In this document: positions 1 to 11,330 of the stretch, one piece after another | Layout: each line of letters starts with the position of its first letter | Numbering within the stretch: position 1 is the first letter of the stretch | Source: Gigaspora margarita | Taxonomy: Eukaryota; Glomeromycota; Glomeromycetes; Diversisporales; Gigasporaceae | Assembly: GCA_009809945.1 (NCBI GenBank) | Contig: WTPW01000869.1 | Coordinates: 106,466-170,465, forward strand | Length of the DNA stretch: 64,000 nt | Direction of reading: 5' to 3' | The notes under the pieces: generated by a model | Databases searched by the model: none | Seen by the model: the letters and a program-made list of their open reading frames with translations, nothing else | What the model was told of the DNA's origin: nothing | Made by a program: the position numbers and the translations under genes

Positions 1-1230
1 TCTACTAATTAATTTTAGGTAATTTTACTACAAAATGTTCATTTTAATAAAATGATTCCAACAAGCCCAAAACTATCAAAATACAATCATGGGATCTTGA
101 GATCATTAAGGTTTTGTCAATCTAGGAATTAGTAAAATTATGAGAAGAAACTTATATGATATACAGGCGGCTACCAATGCATTGTGAACATTTTTTGGAT
201 TGTAATTACTCAAAATCGGTTAAGTAAATGCAGCACGAATTTCTATCACGTGATCGCAGATCTCACAGTATAACATACTAAAATTTCGTGTGGTGGAAGT
301 TATGTAAAAATTACCATCTCCAAAGCAATTCAATAAAGTTTATTATCTGATATCCTACTATGATTGGGACTATCAAATAACTCAAGTTATTTGGTATATT
401 GTATACTTAAAATAGTTCCCAGTTTGTTTTAACTGGGTAACTTATTCTAATTCATCATATTTAGAATCTTATAATTGAATAAGCTTTATATGCAAGCTAA
501 GTATTTTATTTAATTGCTAATTTATTTCTATTATTATGGTTATTATGGTATACAAACTAATGCTCTTTTCTTTTTTTCTTTCTTTCTTTCTTTTTTTTTT
601 GCAATCTTTACTTAAAATTCATATTATAATGATAAGAATTTTAATAAATCTTAAACCAAATGTGATATGATAATTCTTATTCTGATAGCTTTGAACATGA
701 TAGTGCTAAATATAATAGAAGTTTCATTTTGAAGAATCTTTTAATGAAATAATGTAAAGATAGAAACTTTGATGCTATTGAAATTATATTTAATAAGTCT
801 TGCTTCTAATTATTGCTATTTGTTACTTGTTCTTGAAAATTGTTTAAAATTTTATTATGTTTGTATATAATTTAATTCTTGTTCATAATAGATTTAACAT
901 CATAATTATAATCTACATTAGACTGCTAAGCTTTAAAATTCTTCGCAGTTGCTTTTTGAGTATTTGTAGAAATTGTACTATTAATAATTTCATTTATTTC
1001 ATTGGTTGCTTGCTTGCAATATTTAGTTTATAAATACTTAATATCTTTTTTTTGGACTTAACAGAAAATGGATTTGTTTTTTTATAAGTAAACAAGTCAA
1101 AAGTGAAAAAGAAAAAAGTCAAGCAAAAAAAAAATTTATATTAAAAATTTTAATTTATTAGTTTGAGCTTAATTTTTAACAAGTGATCCGAATTGTTATA
1201 GAGAATTAGACTTTGCACCAATAACTAACA
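1..1230. other. AT-rich intergenic stretch without a gene
   Basis: No open frame with recognisable protein features is seen on either strand. The stretch holds a pyrimidine-rich run of CTTT-type repeats near 563-600 and a relic of a Tc1-type terminal repeat near 203-300. Confidence 0.6.
203..300. repeat. Relic of a Tc1-like terminal inverted repeat
   Basis: This segment matches both inner ends of the Tc1-like element found at 26181-40930. Shared blocks include TAAGTAAATGCAGCAC with the left end, and GCAGATCT followed by AACATACTAAAATTT with the reverse complement of the right end. No second end was found nearby, so it is a solitary remnant of the same transposon family. Confidence 0.6.
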
Positions 1231-1311
1231 TATCTGGCTTTGAATTTAATCAAGAGATATTTGGGCCCCTGCGGGCCCTAGCTATCTTATGATCAAATTC
1301 AATACCAGATA
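1231..1311. repeat. Imperfect inverted repeat with GGGCCC core
   Basis: Two arms of about 36 bases (TATCTGG...GGGCCC and its imperfect reverse complement) surround a 4-base spacer. The GC-rich centre stands out sharply from the AT-rich surroundings. It would form a stable hairpin and may be a small foldback element. No target duplication was identified. Confidence 0.5.
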
Positions 1312-1978
1312 CTTTCCATTATTTGTAGATAAATAATGATATCATGATTATGCAGATTATAATATAATTGTAGTCACCTATCAAATAACTCCTGTTATTG
1401 GATATGAAGTATCCAACAACTGTATACTATTTGTGCTTGAATGCATTCAAATATTACATCATGCATGCAGTCTTTTGATTTAGTAAAAGTAGTATAACAA
1501 TATAAATTTTATAGAAGACTTACCAAATATATTATACTGTAATTTATGGGTCTAGAATTACTACACTAACCCAAACCCATAAAGCAATGCAATTAAATTC
1601 ATAGTTGCATACTATAGTTAGACCCCATAAATGCATGTCATCAGGACCAGCCCTGAAGTGTGCATTTAGGGAGGGTTGCAATTAGGTTTCCTCAAAGTTG
1701 AATCGAATCAAATATTAGGCATATTTGAATTTGGTCGAATCAAATTTATTTGTAATTTTTATTAAATATTTTCGAATCGAATTGAATATTTTGTCAATTT
1801 GAATTTGATTTGATTTGAAATTTTTGTATTTGAATTTGATTTGAGATTGAATATTTGATCGAATCAAATCAAATCAAATCAAATTGAAGAACTCTAGTTG
1901 CAATTATAGAATAGCCAATCAAATCATGATCGCGTAAACCCTTATCAACCAATACTTGGTTAAGATATATCTTATTAA

Positions 1979-2368
1979 GGGTAGAGTGTAATGACGTTAT
2001 TTTTACTATGAAACTTATTGTTATGATCTTTGGTAATACAAAATGTCTAATATAATATGTTATCGAATATTCTAGATTTTTTATTTACTATTAAAAACTG
2101 GTTTTAAACTTGTTTTGTCTGTCGCAAAAAAATTTTCCTCGCAACTTTCGCTAACTTCTTGACATATTTTTTTAAAAAATTAAATATAAAATATTAAATT
2201 TTTTGCATCGAAATAAAAATTCGGACATTAAAAATACTATAAATGTAATTTTTTTATGATGTAAACAAAGTGCATTTTTATTTAACCATAGTAGCAAGTT
2301 CTTGTATACTGTGCTACATAATACAACAATTTTACTATTATTGAAAATGATCAACATACACTCTACTA
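1979..2368 (-). mobile_element. TTAA-flanked MITE, copy 1
   Basis: A 390-bp element with short inverted ends (GGGTAGAGTGTA and TACACTCTACTA) is bounded by TTAA at 1975-1978 and 2369-2372. A second copy lies inverted at 47093-47485 and is also bounded by TTAA. TTAA duplication is the signature of piggyBac-class transposases, so this is probably a piggyBac-type MITE. The 77-codon open frame inside is conserved in both copies only as part of the repeat and is not considered a gene. Confidence 0.75.
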
Positions 2369-2417
2369 TTAATAAAATTACTATTATTGTTATACCTTTG
2401 TGCAATACTTATACAAT

Positions 2418-2594
2418 AGGACCCCAAAATATATATAGATAGATTAGGTATTAGTTTGCTTATTTTTGGGAGTTTTTATATAGAACTTTTCTATTTTTAG
2501 TAATTTTTTGTTTATTTTTGAGGCTTTTTCTGTAGATCTTCCCATTTTAGTAATTTTATAATTAATCTGACCTATCTATATATTTTGGGGTCCT
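2418..2594 (+). mobile_element. hAT-type MITE, family M1 copy A
   Basis: A 177-bp element starts AGGACCCCAAAATATA and ends with its inverted counterpart TATTTTGGGGTCCT. Flanks TATACAAT (2410-2417) and TACACAAT (2595-2602) form an 8-bp duplication with one mismatch, as expected for hAT transposases. Further copies lie at 2873-3051, 22945-23093 and 60053-60232. Confidence 0.75.
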
Positions 2595-2872
2595 TACACA
2601 ATACTCTAGCTAATTTTACTCATGTATTTGTAAATAACCCTTTAATAAAGATTTATTAAACCCATTATTTAAATTTATTGATATATGTTCTTTACTTTTA
2701 TGTTAACAAGCTTAACAAAATTATAGTACTGTAAAAGCATGAATAATGCACAGGGGCATTGTTTCAAATTTTGGTCTAAATTAAGCTTAATTAGACAAAG
2801 TTTAAAATTATACCACTCACAATTAAATCAAAAAATCCAAAATTTTTATTGGTTAATAGTTCTGTGTAGGCA

Positions 2873-3051
2873 AGGGCCCTGAAATATACATAGATAAGTC
2901 AGGTATGAATTTGCTTATTTTTGAGGTTTTTATGCAGATCTTTTCTATTTGTAGTAATTTTTTGCTTATTTTTGAAGTATTTTCTGCAGATCTTTCTTTT
3001 TTTAGTAACCCTATAATTAACCTGATCTATCTATGTATATTTCGGGGTCCT
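2873..3051 (+). mobile_element. hAT-type MITE, family M1 copy B
   Basis: This 179-bp copy has a perfect 8-bp target duplication TGTAGGCA at 2865-2872 and 3052-3059. Its termini read AGGGCCCTGAAATATA and the inverse of AGGACCCCGAAATATA. It defines the exact ends of the M1 family. Confidence 0.85.
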
Positions 3052-3215
3052 TGTAGGCATTTATAAAGGGAACCTACAATAGTTGGGCCAAAAAAATTTT
3101 GTGCAATTCAGAATAAATAATATGCATTTATCTATAAGTCCCATTGTGGGCCCAGCTTTAGTCATACATTTAGAGAGGTGTTGCATTTAGGGGTTGCATT
3201 TATGGGGTCTGACTG

Positions 3216-3442
3216 TAATTGTAAATATAAAAAAGTAACAAAATATATAAGATTATATCAATGCTGAATTTATTTAAAATTATACGGTTTGTTATAAATA
3301 AATTAGACAAAAAAGAATAATCATAAGAACATTTTTCAGAACTTTTAAGTCATTAATTAGGATTTTTTTTAATTTTTAAACAATTTTGATATTAAGTTTT
3401 TCTTTATTCTTTTTGCATTATTTTGTTATAATTGCTATTCAA
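3216..3442. other. Short AT-rich spacer
   Basis: No gene or repeat boundary was recognised here. It leads directly into the decayed transposase frame that begins at 3443. Confidence 0.5.
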
Positions 3443-3705
3443 ATGTCTAAACATTATGAACAGAATAAAATTACCTCATTTATTTCTACAACACAAAATT
3501 CTAAACAATTAAAACTATCATATATAATTATGATTCATTTAGTGAAAGCTTTGATTTTGATAATTTTGAAAACAGTACTACTGCAAGTGAAGTTTAAATT
3601 ATGAACAAGACTTAAGTAATAACTTTGAATTAAAAAATCTAAATATAGCTATTATGATAAAAAACATTTAAAGTGGAATCCAAATTGGAAAAACACCTAC
3701 CCATG

Positions 3706-3841
3706 TAGTGTTGGGCTTGCTTATAAGTCCAGTAAAATTGAACTAGAACTGGACTTATAGGTCCAATGGTCCAGGTTATAAGTCCAGTAGTCCAGTTTAT
3801 AAGTCCAGTAAAGCAGACTTTTGGTCCAGAGCCCAACACTG
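3706..3841. mobile_element. hAT-type MITE inserted in the hAT transposase pseudogene
   Basis: This 136-bp element has ends TAGTGTTGGGCT and the inverse of CAGTGTTGGGCT, the latter a classic hAT terminus. An 8-bp duplication TACCCATG lies at 3698-3705 and 3842-3849. Its interior is built from repeats of TTATAAGTCCAG in both orientations. It interrupts the transposase between the codons for TYPW, so excision of the element plus one TSD copy restores the local frame. Confidence 0.85.
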
Positions 3842-4998
3842 TACCCATGGGTTGATTTAGTAATAAGACAAGATGGCAAATATATGGTTTATACGTGGTA
3901 CATTGATGCAAAATAGATAATATTTTTGTAACAGGCACTCAATACTTTAAAGAGCAATATTTTCAATGACATAAAGAACGATCTGATCATAAAAAGGTTG
4001 TATATGCATGTAGTAAAAAACAAATTAATATTATATCCAGTCTACATCAATATACTGAGTTTAAACAACTGCAAACAATGAGAAAAATGATGTACACTTA
4101 ATTTTGAAGACTTGTGCCATCATGTTGAGTTGCAAATTCAAAATGCTGAAAATAATATAATTCCTGGTGGTGTAAATCAGTTGTAAATCTTTTAAGTTTA
4201 CCTGAACCAATAACTACAGAACAATCTACATGTTGTGAATATAGATCATATATTTATGAGCATGCTGGAAGACAATTTATTGTAGCAATAGCACATGTTA
4301 TTGAAGAAGCTACATTTAATGAATTACAAGTATCCAAAGCATGGAGTCTTATGATTGACGAAAGCAATACAATTTCTATTGAAAAAATCTTGCTATTGTT
4401 TCACAACATATATTACATAATTTTCCAGTTTTTCGCTATTTGGGAATTGTCAAACTTCAAAGTGCTTCATCAAAAGTAATTCTTGATGAGTTGGATCGAT
4501 TTATTCTTGTTAAAAACTTACCATTAGAGACACTTTATCATTTTGGAAGTGATGGTGCAAGTGTTAATTTAGGTAAATATTATTTTAATTATTTATTTAT
4601 ATCATATATATTAACTAATAAATATTATTTTTGGACATGTAAATGGAATAGCAGCAAAGTTAAAAAATCAACATCCATTTCTTACTGAGCATCATTGTAT
4701 AAGTCATCGTTTAGCACTTGCTTCTAAAGATGCTGCTGAGCAAACTCCATATTTTGAAACTTATGATGAAACTGTTCGACAAATAAAAATAGTTTTATCA
4801 TGCCAAAAAAAACCGAAGCAGACTGAAAGTTAGAAATAAACAACAAACAATATAGCTATTTTAGCAGATCATATTCACGATTACAAGCTTTGCGAATGAT
4901 TCAAAATACTTTAAATGAACCTAATTTAGATATTTTGCAAGTTATTAAAACATGATGACTTTCAATAAGTAATGTTGTCAATAATCTTTATCAAATCA

Positions 4999-5067
4999 TT
5001 AATTCAAAGTACGCCTCTGAGCGTCTCCGTAGGGAGTTGTAAAAAAAAAAAAAAAAAAAATTAATTC
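4999..5067 (+). mobile_element. Minimal poly(A) retroposon (35-nt body)
   Basis: A 35-nt body rich in GC (centre GAGCGTCTCCGTAGGGAG) is followed by exactly 20 A residues at 5041-5060. The 7-bp sequence TTAATTC occurs on both sides (4999-5005 and 5061-5067), consistent with target-primed reverse transcription. It is an extremely 5'-truncated copy of a longer retroposon that is not otherwise seen in this window. Confidence 0.6.
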
Positions 5068-6000
5068 TGAAATTAGTGCATATTAGAGGATGCATCTAAA
5101 GGCCAAATAGCTGCGCAACAGTTTATAACAGTATTGATGATTTTCTAATTGCAACGCACTTTTTAGCTGGTATTCTTTCATAACCTGCCGACTTTCTTTA
5201 ATTTTTCAGGTTAATTATGTTACAGTTTCAGAGGTTACTACGCAAGTAAATGCAATAATTGAGTCTATTACGGCTGATTTTATTGGTACTACAAATGTGC
5301 AACTACCTTTGGAACTATTTTATTACGTTTTATGAATCAGAATAATATTTTATCTAATGATCTTACCTTATTTATTCAAGAGCTATAAATATAGTAACAA
5401 ATATTAAGCTTCGTTTTCCAGACCATGAATTTATAAATTCATTTAGAATTTTTGATCCAAAACAATTAACCACTGATCGTTATTCAATTTCAGTTTATAG
5501 AAATTATGAAACTGGAAATTTTTATGGAACTTTTAAAAAGATCTCTGGTAGTAAAAATTTTTTTATTAATAAAAATTTATTTTATTTATCTATTATTATA
5601 ATCGTTATACTATAGATAAAATATTAGGTTATGAACATCACAAAGTTATTGATGCAGATAATTTTGCACAAGAATGGAGAGTTATTCGTTCACTTCTTTC
5701 TAATTACCGTAGTTTACATATTACTAATGCATGGCATAATATACTACGAGATAATCAAGATTTTTCTTTAATTTATCCTAATATCTATACGATTAATTCA
5801 ATTATTTTATACTTGCCTCTTTCTAATGCTTATGTTGAGCGCGTTTTTCCTAAGCAAAACCTTATCAAAACCAAACTAGAAATAGAATGAATTCAGATAC
5901 TCTAAATGATATTCTCATGATTTCTTTAAATGGTCCCCCTTATAATGAATTAAATTATGAACATGCATACCAATTTTGGCGTAGTTCAACTTTTCGCTAA

Positions 6001-7008
6001 ATAATATTTACAATTTAAGTTTAAAATATTTGGAATTTTCATTAAATTGTAATTTGTATTTTTCTAAAATCTTGAATAAATACATTAAAATTTAGGTATG
6101 TTATCGCATTTGTTAGTATTATTTACATTAAATTAGTGAATATAAAAGCAATATTTAATAAAAGTATCTAAATAAGCTGGATATTTATATAGCACGATAT
6201 TCAAACCAATTATTTTATATTATTATGAAAACAAGTATAAGGTATAAAGATATTACTTATAAATTATTTAAATAAGCTATTTATTCAAATTTACGAAAAT
6301 TTTATCTTAATTATTGAATTTTATCTTATAAGTTATATTTGATTAATTTAGTTAGCATAAAGGATATCTATTAATCGATGTATTTTAAAATAATCAGTTG
6401 GTAAGTTTATTAATTAGTATTTCTTAAATAAGCTACTTAAATTAAAGAACGTTTACTACAAATTTTATTTACCTAATTGTTTATATATTTTTGTAAATTT
6501 TATTAAATTTTTTATTCATGTTGATTTAATTGAATATTTCTTGTTTGGAATGTTTAAAGTAAGTTATATAGATTTATTGATCCTTAATATTATATAAATC
6601 TAATTTTTATTTATATGTGTAATTTAACAATAGACTTAAAGACCATTTATTAATTGATGTATTTAAAGAAGTTTTCAAATTACTATTACATAACGCATTT
6701 AACACTAATATAAATAATTTTTATTAATTTGTCTGGTAAACATAATTAAAAAGAAAGAAATTAAATAGTAAGTTAACTAGAAAACTTATAGTATAAATAA
6801 TTGATAAAAAAGATTAAAATAAAAGTTGCTATATATATGTTGTGCGTTGGAATAGAATCTTGGTAGATTTAGAATTATATAAGTTTGATTCTAAATACAT
6901 TAATGTTGCAACGAAATTTTAAATTCACTCAAATCGGTAAAGAATTTAAAAATGATTCTGAATCCATTTTATTCAATTAATTTAATCAACAGCTATGATA
7001 TTTATGTA
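6001..7008. other. AT-rich spacer after the hAT pseudogene
   Basis: No coding region was recognised. AATAAGCT followed by AT-rich stretches recurs several times (near 6170, 6270 and 6425), suggesting diverged repeats. Confidence 0.5.
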
Positions 7009-7195
7009 CAGTTGAACCTCCCCAAACCGGTACACATGGTGGACAAGTTTCGTATCAGTATTGAGAGGTTATCGGATTTGAAATCATTATAAACTATATA
7101 GATTCATATAACAGAAACGGACTTGGTGGATTAATTTTTTATCGGATTTGACAGGTTATCGGTTTTGACAGGATCGGTTTTGGGAGGTTCAACTG
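7009..7195. mobile_element. Tc1/mariner-type MITE
   Basis: A 187-bp element begins CAGTTGAACCTCCC and ends GGGAGGTTCAACTG, with TA on both sides at 7007-7008 and 7196-7197. Short internal repeats of the type TATCGG(A/T)TTTGACAGG lie next to the right end. Size, ends and TA duplication fit a mariner/pogo-type MITE. Confidence 0.8.
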
Positions 7196-7380
7196 TATAT
7201 AAGTTCTGCGTCATTTCTCAATTTATGTCGATTATGAAATGACTAATGCCATTAGTAAATTTGAAAATAATATACACATTTTTGCAATCGGTATAAAATT
7301 AATAGTTATTTGTTCTTTACAATCTTTTTGATTACCTTTTTTTTTGAAAAATTATTTAGCAATTTAAAATGGTTTATTTA

Positions 7381-8511
7381 TAGTGATGGACAACGCGCAG
7401 GATCTGCGCGTGATCCCGCGCGGGATTTTTAATATAAGATTATCTGGCCTGCGTTAGCATATCATCTGGCCCGCATTAACTTTTTATTTATTTCTCGTTC
7501 CACATATATACGTACGTACAGTAATAATGCGCAAACTGTACGTTGAAATAAATTTCTTAAATTGTCATTATTAATAAAGTGGGAATCTAGACTTTTAATT
7601 TCTTGCATAAAATAATACACAAAGAATATTGTGTATCATATGGGCGAAATTCTCCAATATGATAAATTCGAGCCAATCATTTATGTGATTTAGATGATTA
7701 TTGACTATTTATCAGAAATTCTAAGCTCGATTATGAATTTCTTATGAGCGTTTATGAATTTTGTATGTATATAACCTAGTTATAAATTTTTGTATGTATG
7801 TATAGTACTTGATCACTATAAATTTTAGTACATTTATACCTGATTATACACCTGATTACTTATAAATTTTTATACGCTTATGATTTGATCGCTTTGTTAC
7901 CATTATAATTTTTAAATATGTATTTATATAAGGCTGTTCGAAATTACAATTTCGTTTAACGTTCTCCCCCCACCAGCTCTAAGAGCTCCCCCCTAGAATT
8001 AAACAGGCCAATCAGAACGCTCATCTCGTTTTAGGGTTCCAATAAGTCACGTGCTTATAAGTCAACCAATAATAATGTGTTTATTTTTTGCAATTTTAAT
8101 ATGTTTGTTTAATTTGACCCCCCTCCCCCCACCACGCTTAAGCTTTTTAAGGGAACGTTAAACGAAATTATAAATTCAAATGGCCTAATTATATTTTAAA
8201 AAAATTGATAAAATTAAGCAAATCTGAATTGATGAATTTATTAATTATATGATTCAAATGTTTTAAAAGTAGGTAAAGTCTATATAAGGATTTATATTTG
8301 TAAGCAATGCTGTAAGATTTATAAGAAATGATTATTATTTTAACGAGAAATTACATTCCTCGTGATGATATATACATATATATATGTATATATTTATTAA
8401 TCGTGAAAAATCCATAGACTCTACTCGATCCCGAGAATCCTGCGCGGATCCTGCGCGGGATCCCGCATCCCGCGCGGGATTTTTAAAAAAATCGGGATTT
8501 GTCCATCACTA
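7381..8511. mobile_element. hAT-type non-autonomous element with CCCGCGCGGGAT subterminal repeats
   Basis: The 13-bp terminal repeats are TAGTGATGGACAA and its inverse. A perfect 8-bp duplication TTTATTTA lies at 7373-7380 and 8512-8519. Several copies of CCCGCGCGGGAT-like words lie just inside both ends (7395-7425 and 8435-8480), as expected for subterminal transposase-binding sites. No transposase frame was found in the 1.1-kb interior, which carries another MITE at 7931-8186. Confidence 0.85.
7931..8186. mobile_element. MITE nested in the 7381-8511 element
   Basis: Terminal inverted repeats of about 35 bp share the block ATTTCGTTTAACGTTC. The ends are AGGCTGTTCGAA and the inverse of AGGCCATTTGAA. 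A TTATAT block lies on both sides, possibly part of a target duplication. C-rich runs (CCCCCC) near 7966 and 8120 are unusual in this AT-rich context. Confidence 0.6.
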
Positions 8512-8519
8512 TTTATTTA

Positions 8520-9740
8520 CGAAAAAAAGTAAATTTTTGGCAAAAAAATCGGAAATCTTTTGAATGTAAAGACAATATAAAGACAATCTTTGAAGTCATT
8601 GTTCGGTTAATATAAATACGATTTATCAATATGAGAGTTTTTACTAATTTATCTTTTATGAACAAAAAGCAATAGTATAACTTAGCGATTATAATGATAA
8701 TTTTTAATTGATTTTTTTTTAATTAACTTGAATTTTATTATAAATTTTGATTGATTAACTTGAATTTTATTAGACACAATAACTTTGATATCCAAATGTA
8801 TTGAAGATTGACTTAAGCTTAAGTTATTATTCAATCTGTAAAAATTAATAAATGATGCATGTTAATCAATAATTGACGCAGAACATATTTATTAAATTTG
8901 GTTTAAATTACTCATCGTATCTCATAGTCCTGAAAACCAACATGGTTTAAACCATTGAAGTAAACTACAAAGCAATGCATGCTGTACATTCAGTAAGCAG
9001 GACATATCAGCAAATTGGATGTTAATATTTCAAGATTTCTCAAGATGAATGTGTTTGACTAATAATTTTGACCAGTTCTAATAGTTGTATTTGACGGATT
9101 TTCAGCAGTTTAATATAAAACATTATCCTTTCACATAATAAAATAAGGTTTTAGACGTCGATTAAAAGATTTCCATCAAGAAATTTTGTAAGCTTTCAAA
9201 TGCATTTTGAAATAAAAATAAACATTCTTGTAACTCGGACATTTTGATAAAATACGTAGAATTCAATTTCATTTGTTTTAATAATCCGATAATTACTAAA
9301 TTTTAAATTAATATTAAATATAAACTTTTAAGTGGATTTTAAATTCTCTAACTGTGTGTCAATTTAGAATTTCGTTACAACATAAGTTGATTAGGAAACT
9401 AAAAAAATTCGATTTTGACTTACAATAAATAATTTATTTTTTATAAACATAATAAATATAATAAAAGTTATAGTAGGTTTTTTTTATTTTTTTATTTATT
9501 TATTTATTTTTTTGTTTTTAGTGAGCGTAACATGAGCAAAAACACAAACAGGAAATTGAGAAAGGTCATAGCTATTATATTAAGTCTGAAATTTCGAACA
9601 CTGGGTGTCACCCGCAGGAGACCTTAATTTCTTGTAATTGACAAATAGGACTGATGGAAAAAGTATGACTGCCAACCCAAAATTTTGATCCCTTGTTGTG
9701 TGCATAAGCTTAGATGTGAATATTATTTTATTAATTTAAC
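8520..9740. other. AT-rich stretch without a gene
   Basis: No coding, RNA or mobile feature could be supported, apart from simple T/TTTA runs near 9478-9512. Confidence 0.5.
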
Positions 9741-10260
9741 ATTGGCAGAGTTAATTAATGTTAAGGCATGTGTATTTTAGTAATGCCGGTCATTATTGTG
9801 CTCATAAGCTTGATGTTGTATCCGTAGCAATTGCAATACGTAAAAATCGAATTGTTTTACTAACTAATAAAATTTATCAGATCATGAATTGTAACGCATA
9901 TTAACTCATTAATAAAATCACCTGATCACGAATTGTAACGCATAATATAATTTATCCAAAAAAATTAATTACAGCAATCAGATTCTGGCTATTGTAAAGT
10001 TCAATACGATTAAAAATCATCCAGTTACGAATTGTTTAATACATTAACTAATTATGCTATTATGTTATTATATATATTCTATTTTTTTTTTTTTATATAT
10101 TTTATTTTTAATACATAAAATAATTTATTATAACAAACAATCAGATTCTGGCTATATTATGAGGTTCAGTACGATTAAAAATCACCCGATCACGAATTTA
10201 ACTCATTAATAATAATACAGTAATAAATCACCTGTTCAAATAATAAAATCACCTGATCAC
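9741..10260. repeat. Dispersed repeat cluster with CACCTGATCACGAATTG units
   Basis: The word AATCACC(T/C)GATCACGAAT recurs several times here with AT-rich spacers. The block GTGTATTTTAGTAATGCCGG near 9769 also occurs at about 13988 and 14199. The same family therefore lies on both sides of the 10.3-13.8 kb interval. No coding content was found. Confidence 0.6.
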
Positions 10261-10571
10261 GAATACCAGGAACGTTAGTGTATGGTTTTACTGGCATCTA
10301 AATCGAAAGCAAAATCTTAAAGCACATTTTTTCTCATGATCATTACCTGTTTTATGTAACATAAAATTTCTAATTTTAGAGGGAGGTTAAAGCGAAGTGA
10401 AATTTAGTTAGGGTCATCTTCTTGATGCAGTTATATTTATATCAAGAATGCGGCGGTTTATGCAGCATGTAGATCATGATTTAATTAACTCCCACTCTAA
10501 CCCAACCCAACAATAAAACTTATCGTAAATTGGTCATAAGATGATTATATCGCAAAAATTCGTTCTTCCTT

Positions 10572-10630
10572 AAGTAAATGATTGGCTTACATGTGCCGCT
10601 ACGCGGCACATGTAAGCCAATCATTTACTT
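10572..10630. repeat. Perfect 28-bp hairpin with 3-nt loop
   Basis: Bases 10572-10599 are the exact reverse complement of 10603-10630, separated by TAC. The arm contains GGCTTACATGTGCCGC next to the loop. No mismatch occurs over 28 pairs, although most other repeats here are decayed. It could be a cruciform, a tiny foldback element or an RNA hairpin. No target duplication or transcript evidence is visible. Confidence 0.85.
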
Positions 10631-11330
10631 TGATGAGTGATATTCTGATGCCATTTGTAATGACTTCATTATAACGATCAATGGCTTGCCATTTAAAGTA
10701 AAATCGTTTTAAATTTTAGCTAACTATTGGTTCGATTATTAAAAAATGATTTATATAATACCAGTACGATCACATGAAATGTGAGAAGGATGGTTCCGTT
10801 CAACTTTTTTGATGTCACTATGTTGATTTTTGAAAAATCCTTTTTGATTGGAATAATAGAAAGTGCTAACTAAATACTTTTACAAATTACATAATTATGC
10901 CATTATGATAATACTTTTATATAACTATGCCATCACATTATTATGATGCGTACTGCATACGCATGACTGTGTGTAAATAATAATCCTGACCCTTCTGATT
11001 GAAAGTTCATTAATTGGCACAGCAATTAACATTCATTTTACCGGTCTAATCAATTTATTGAACCCAAATTATTAGTCATATCAACTTTTGCTATGCTAAT
11101 AAGGTAGATAATTCATGTTGGTAGAATGTCTTGTTGATTTTTTTTTTCGAATGGTCACCTGTGAATTATTACATATAATTCCATTATTAATGTCAAAATA
11201 TCATTCTTCTAACTTCTTTTCTATCTCTTTGGCACTTGGGCATTGCGATAATGCTTGTCATATATTATGCAAGATTCGAACTGTTAAAAAACTTTAACTA
11301 TGAGTTATTTAAATAAAAAGTAAGTTTGTA
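10631..11330. other. AT-rich stretch without a supported gene
   Basis: A segment near 10758-10855 (CCAGTACGATCAC and following) resembles 55433-55520, indicating a dispersed repeat. A 60-codon open frame at 11115-11297 shows no recognisable features and is not called. Confidence 0.45.

Larger units (their letters stand above)
1615..3215. mobile_element. TA-flanked Tc1/mariner-type non-autonomous element with nested MITEs
   Basis: The ends are TAGTTAGACCCCATAAATGC on the left and the reverse complement of CAGTCAGACCCCATAAATGC on the right. TA dinucleotides lie outside at 1613-1614 and 3216-3217. Tc1/mariner elements duplicate TA and often begin CAGT, and the left C appears to have mutated to T. 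Three other MITEs sit inside (1979-2368, 2418-2594, 2873-3051), so this is the oldest of the four. No transposase was recognised. Confidence 0.6.
3443..6000 (+). pseudogene. Decayed hAT-superfamily transposase (ZNF862/DUF4371-like)
   Basis: Conceptual translation in shifting frames gives pieces characteristic of the hAT group with an N-terminal TTF-type zinc finger, a DUF4371-like catalytic region and a C-terminal hAT dimerisation domain. Near 3650-3900 is a KWNPNW...TYPW zinc-finger entry. At 4350-4575 is a MIDES...IVKLQS...GSDGASVNLG region, which is the family's catalytic core with the acidic DES and GSDGAS motifs. At 4635-4740 is NGIAAKL...HHCISHRLALASKDAA. Near 5820-6000 is the dimerisation motif NAYVERVF ending in FWRSSTFR. 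AT-rich intervals near 4575-4635 and 5560-5615 may be introns. Stops, frameshifts, a MITE (3706-3841) and a poly(A) insert (5006-5060) show that it is dead. The end at 5998-6000 is the last in-frame stop. Family assignment is confident; exon limits are not. Confidence 0.75.

Noticed and set aside
2172..2405. 77-codon minus-strand open frame repeated at 47029-47373
   Set aside because: The similarity is explained by the two copies of the TTAA MITE. The frame differs in start and end between copies and has no conserved protein features.
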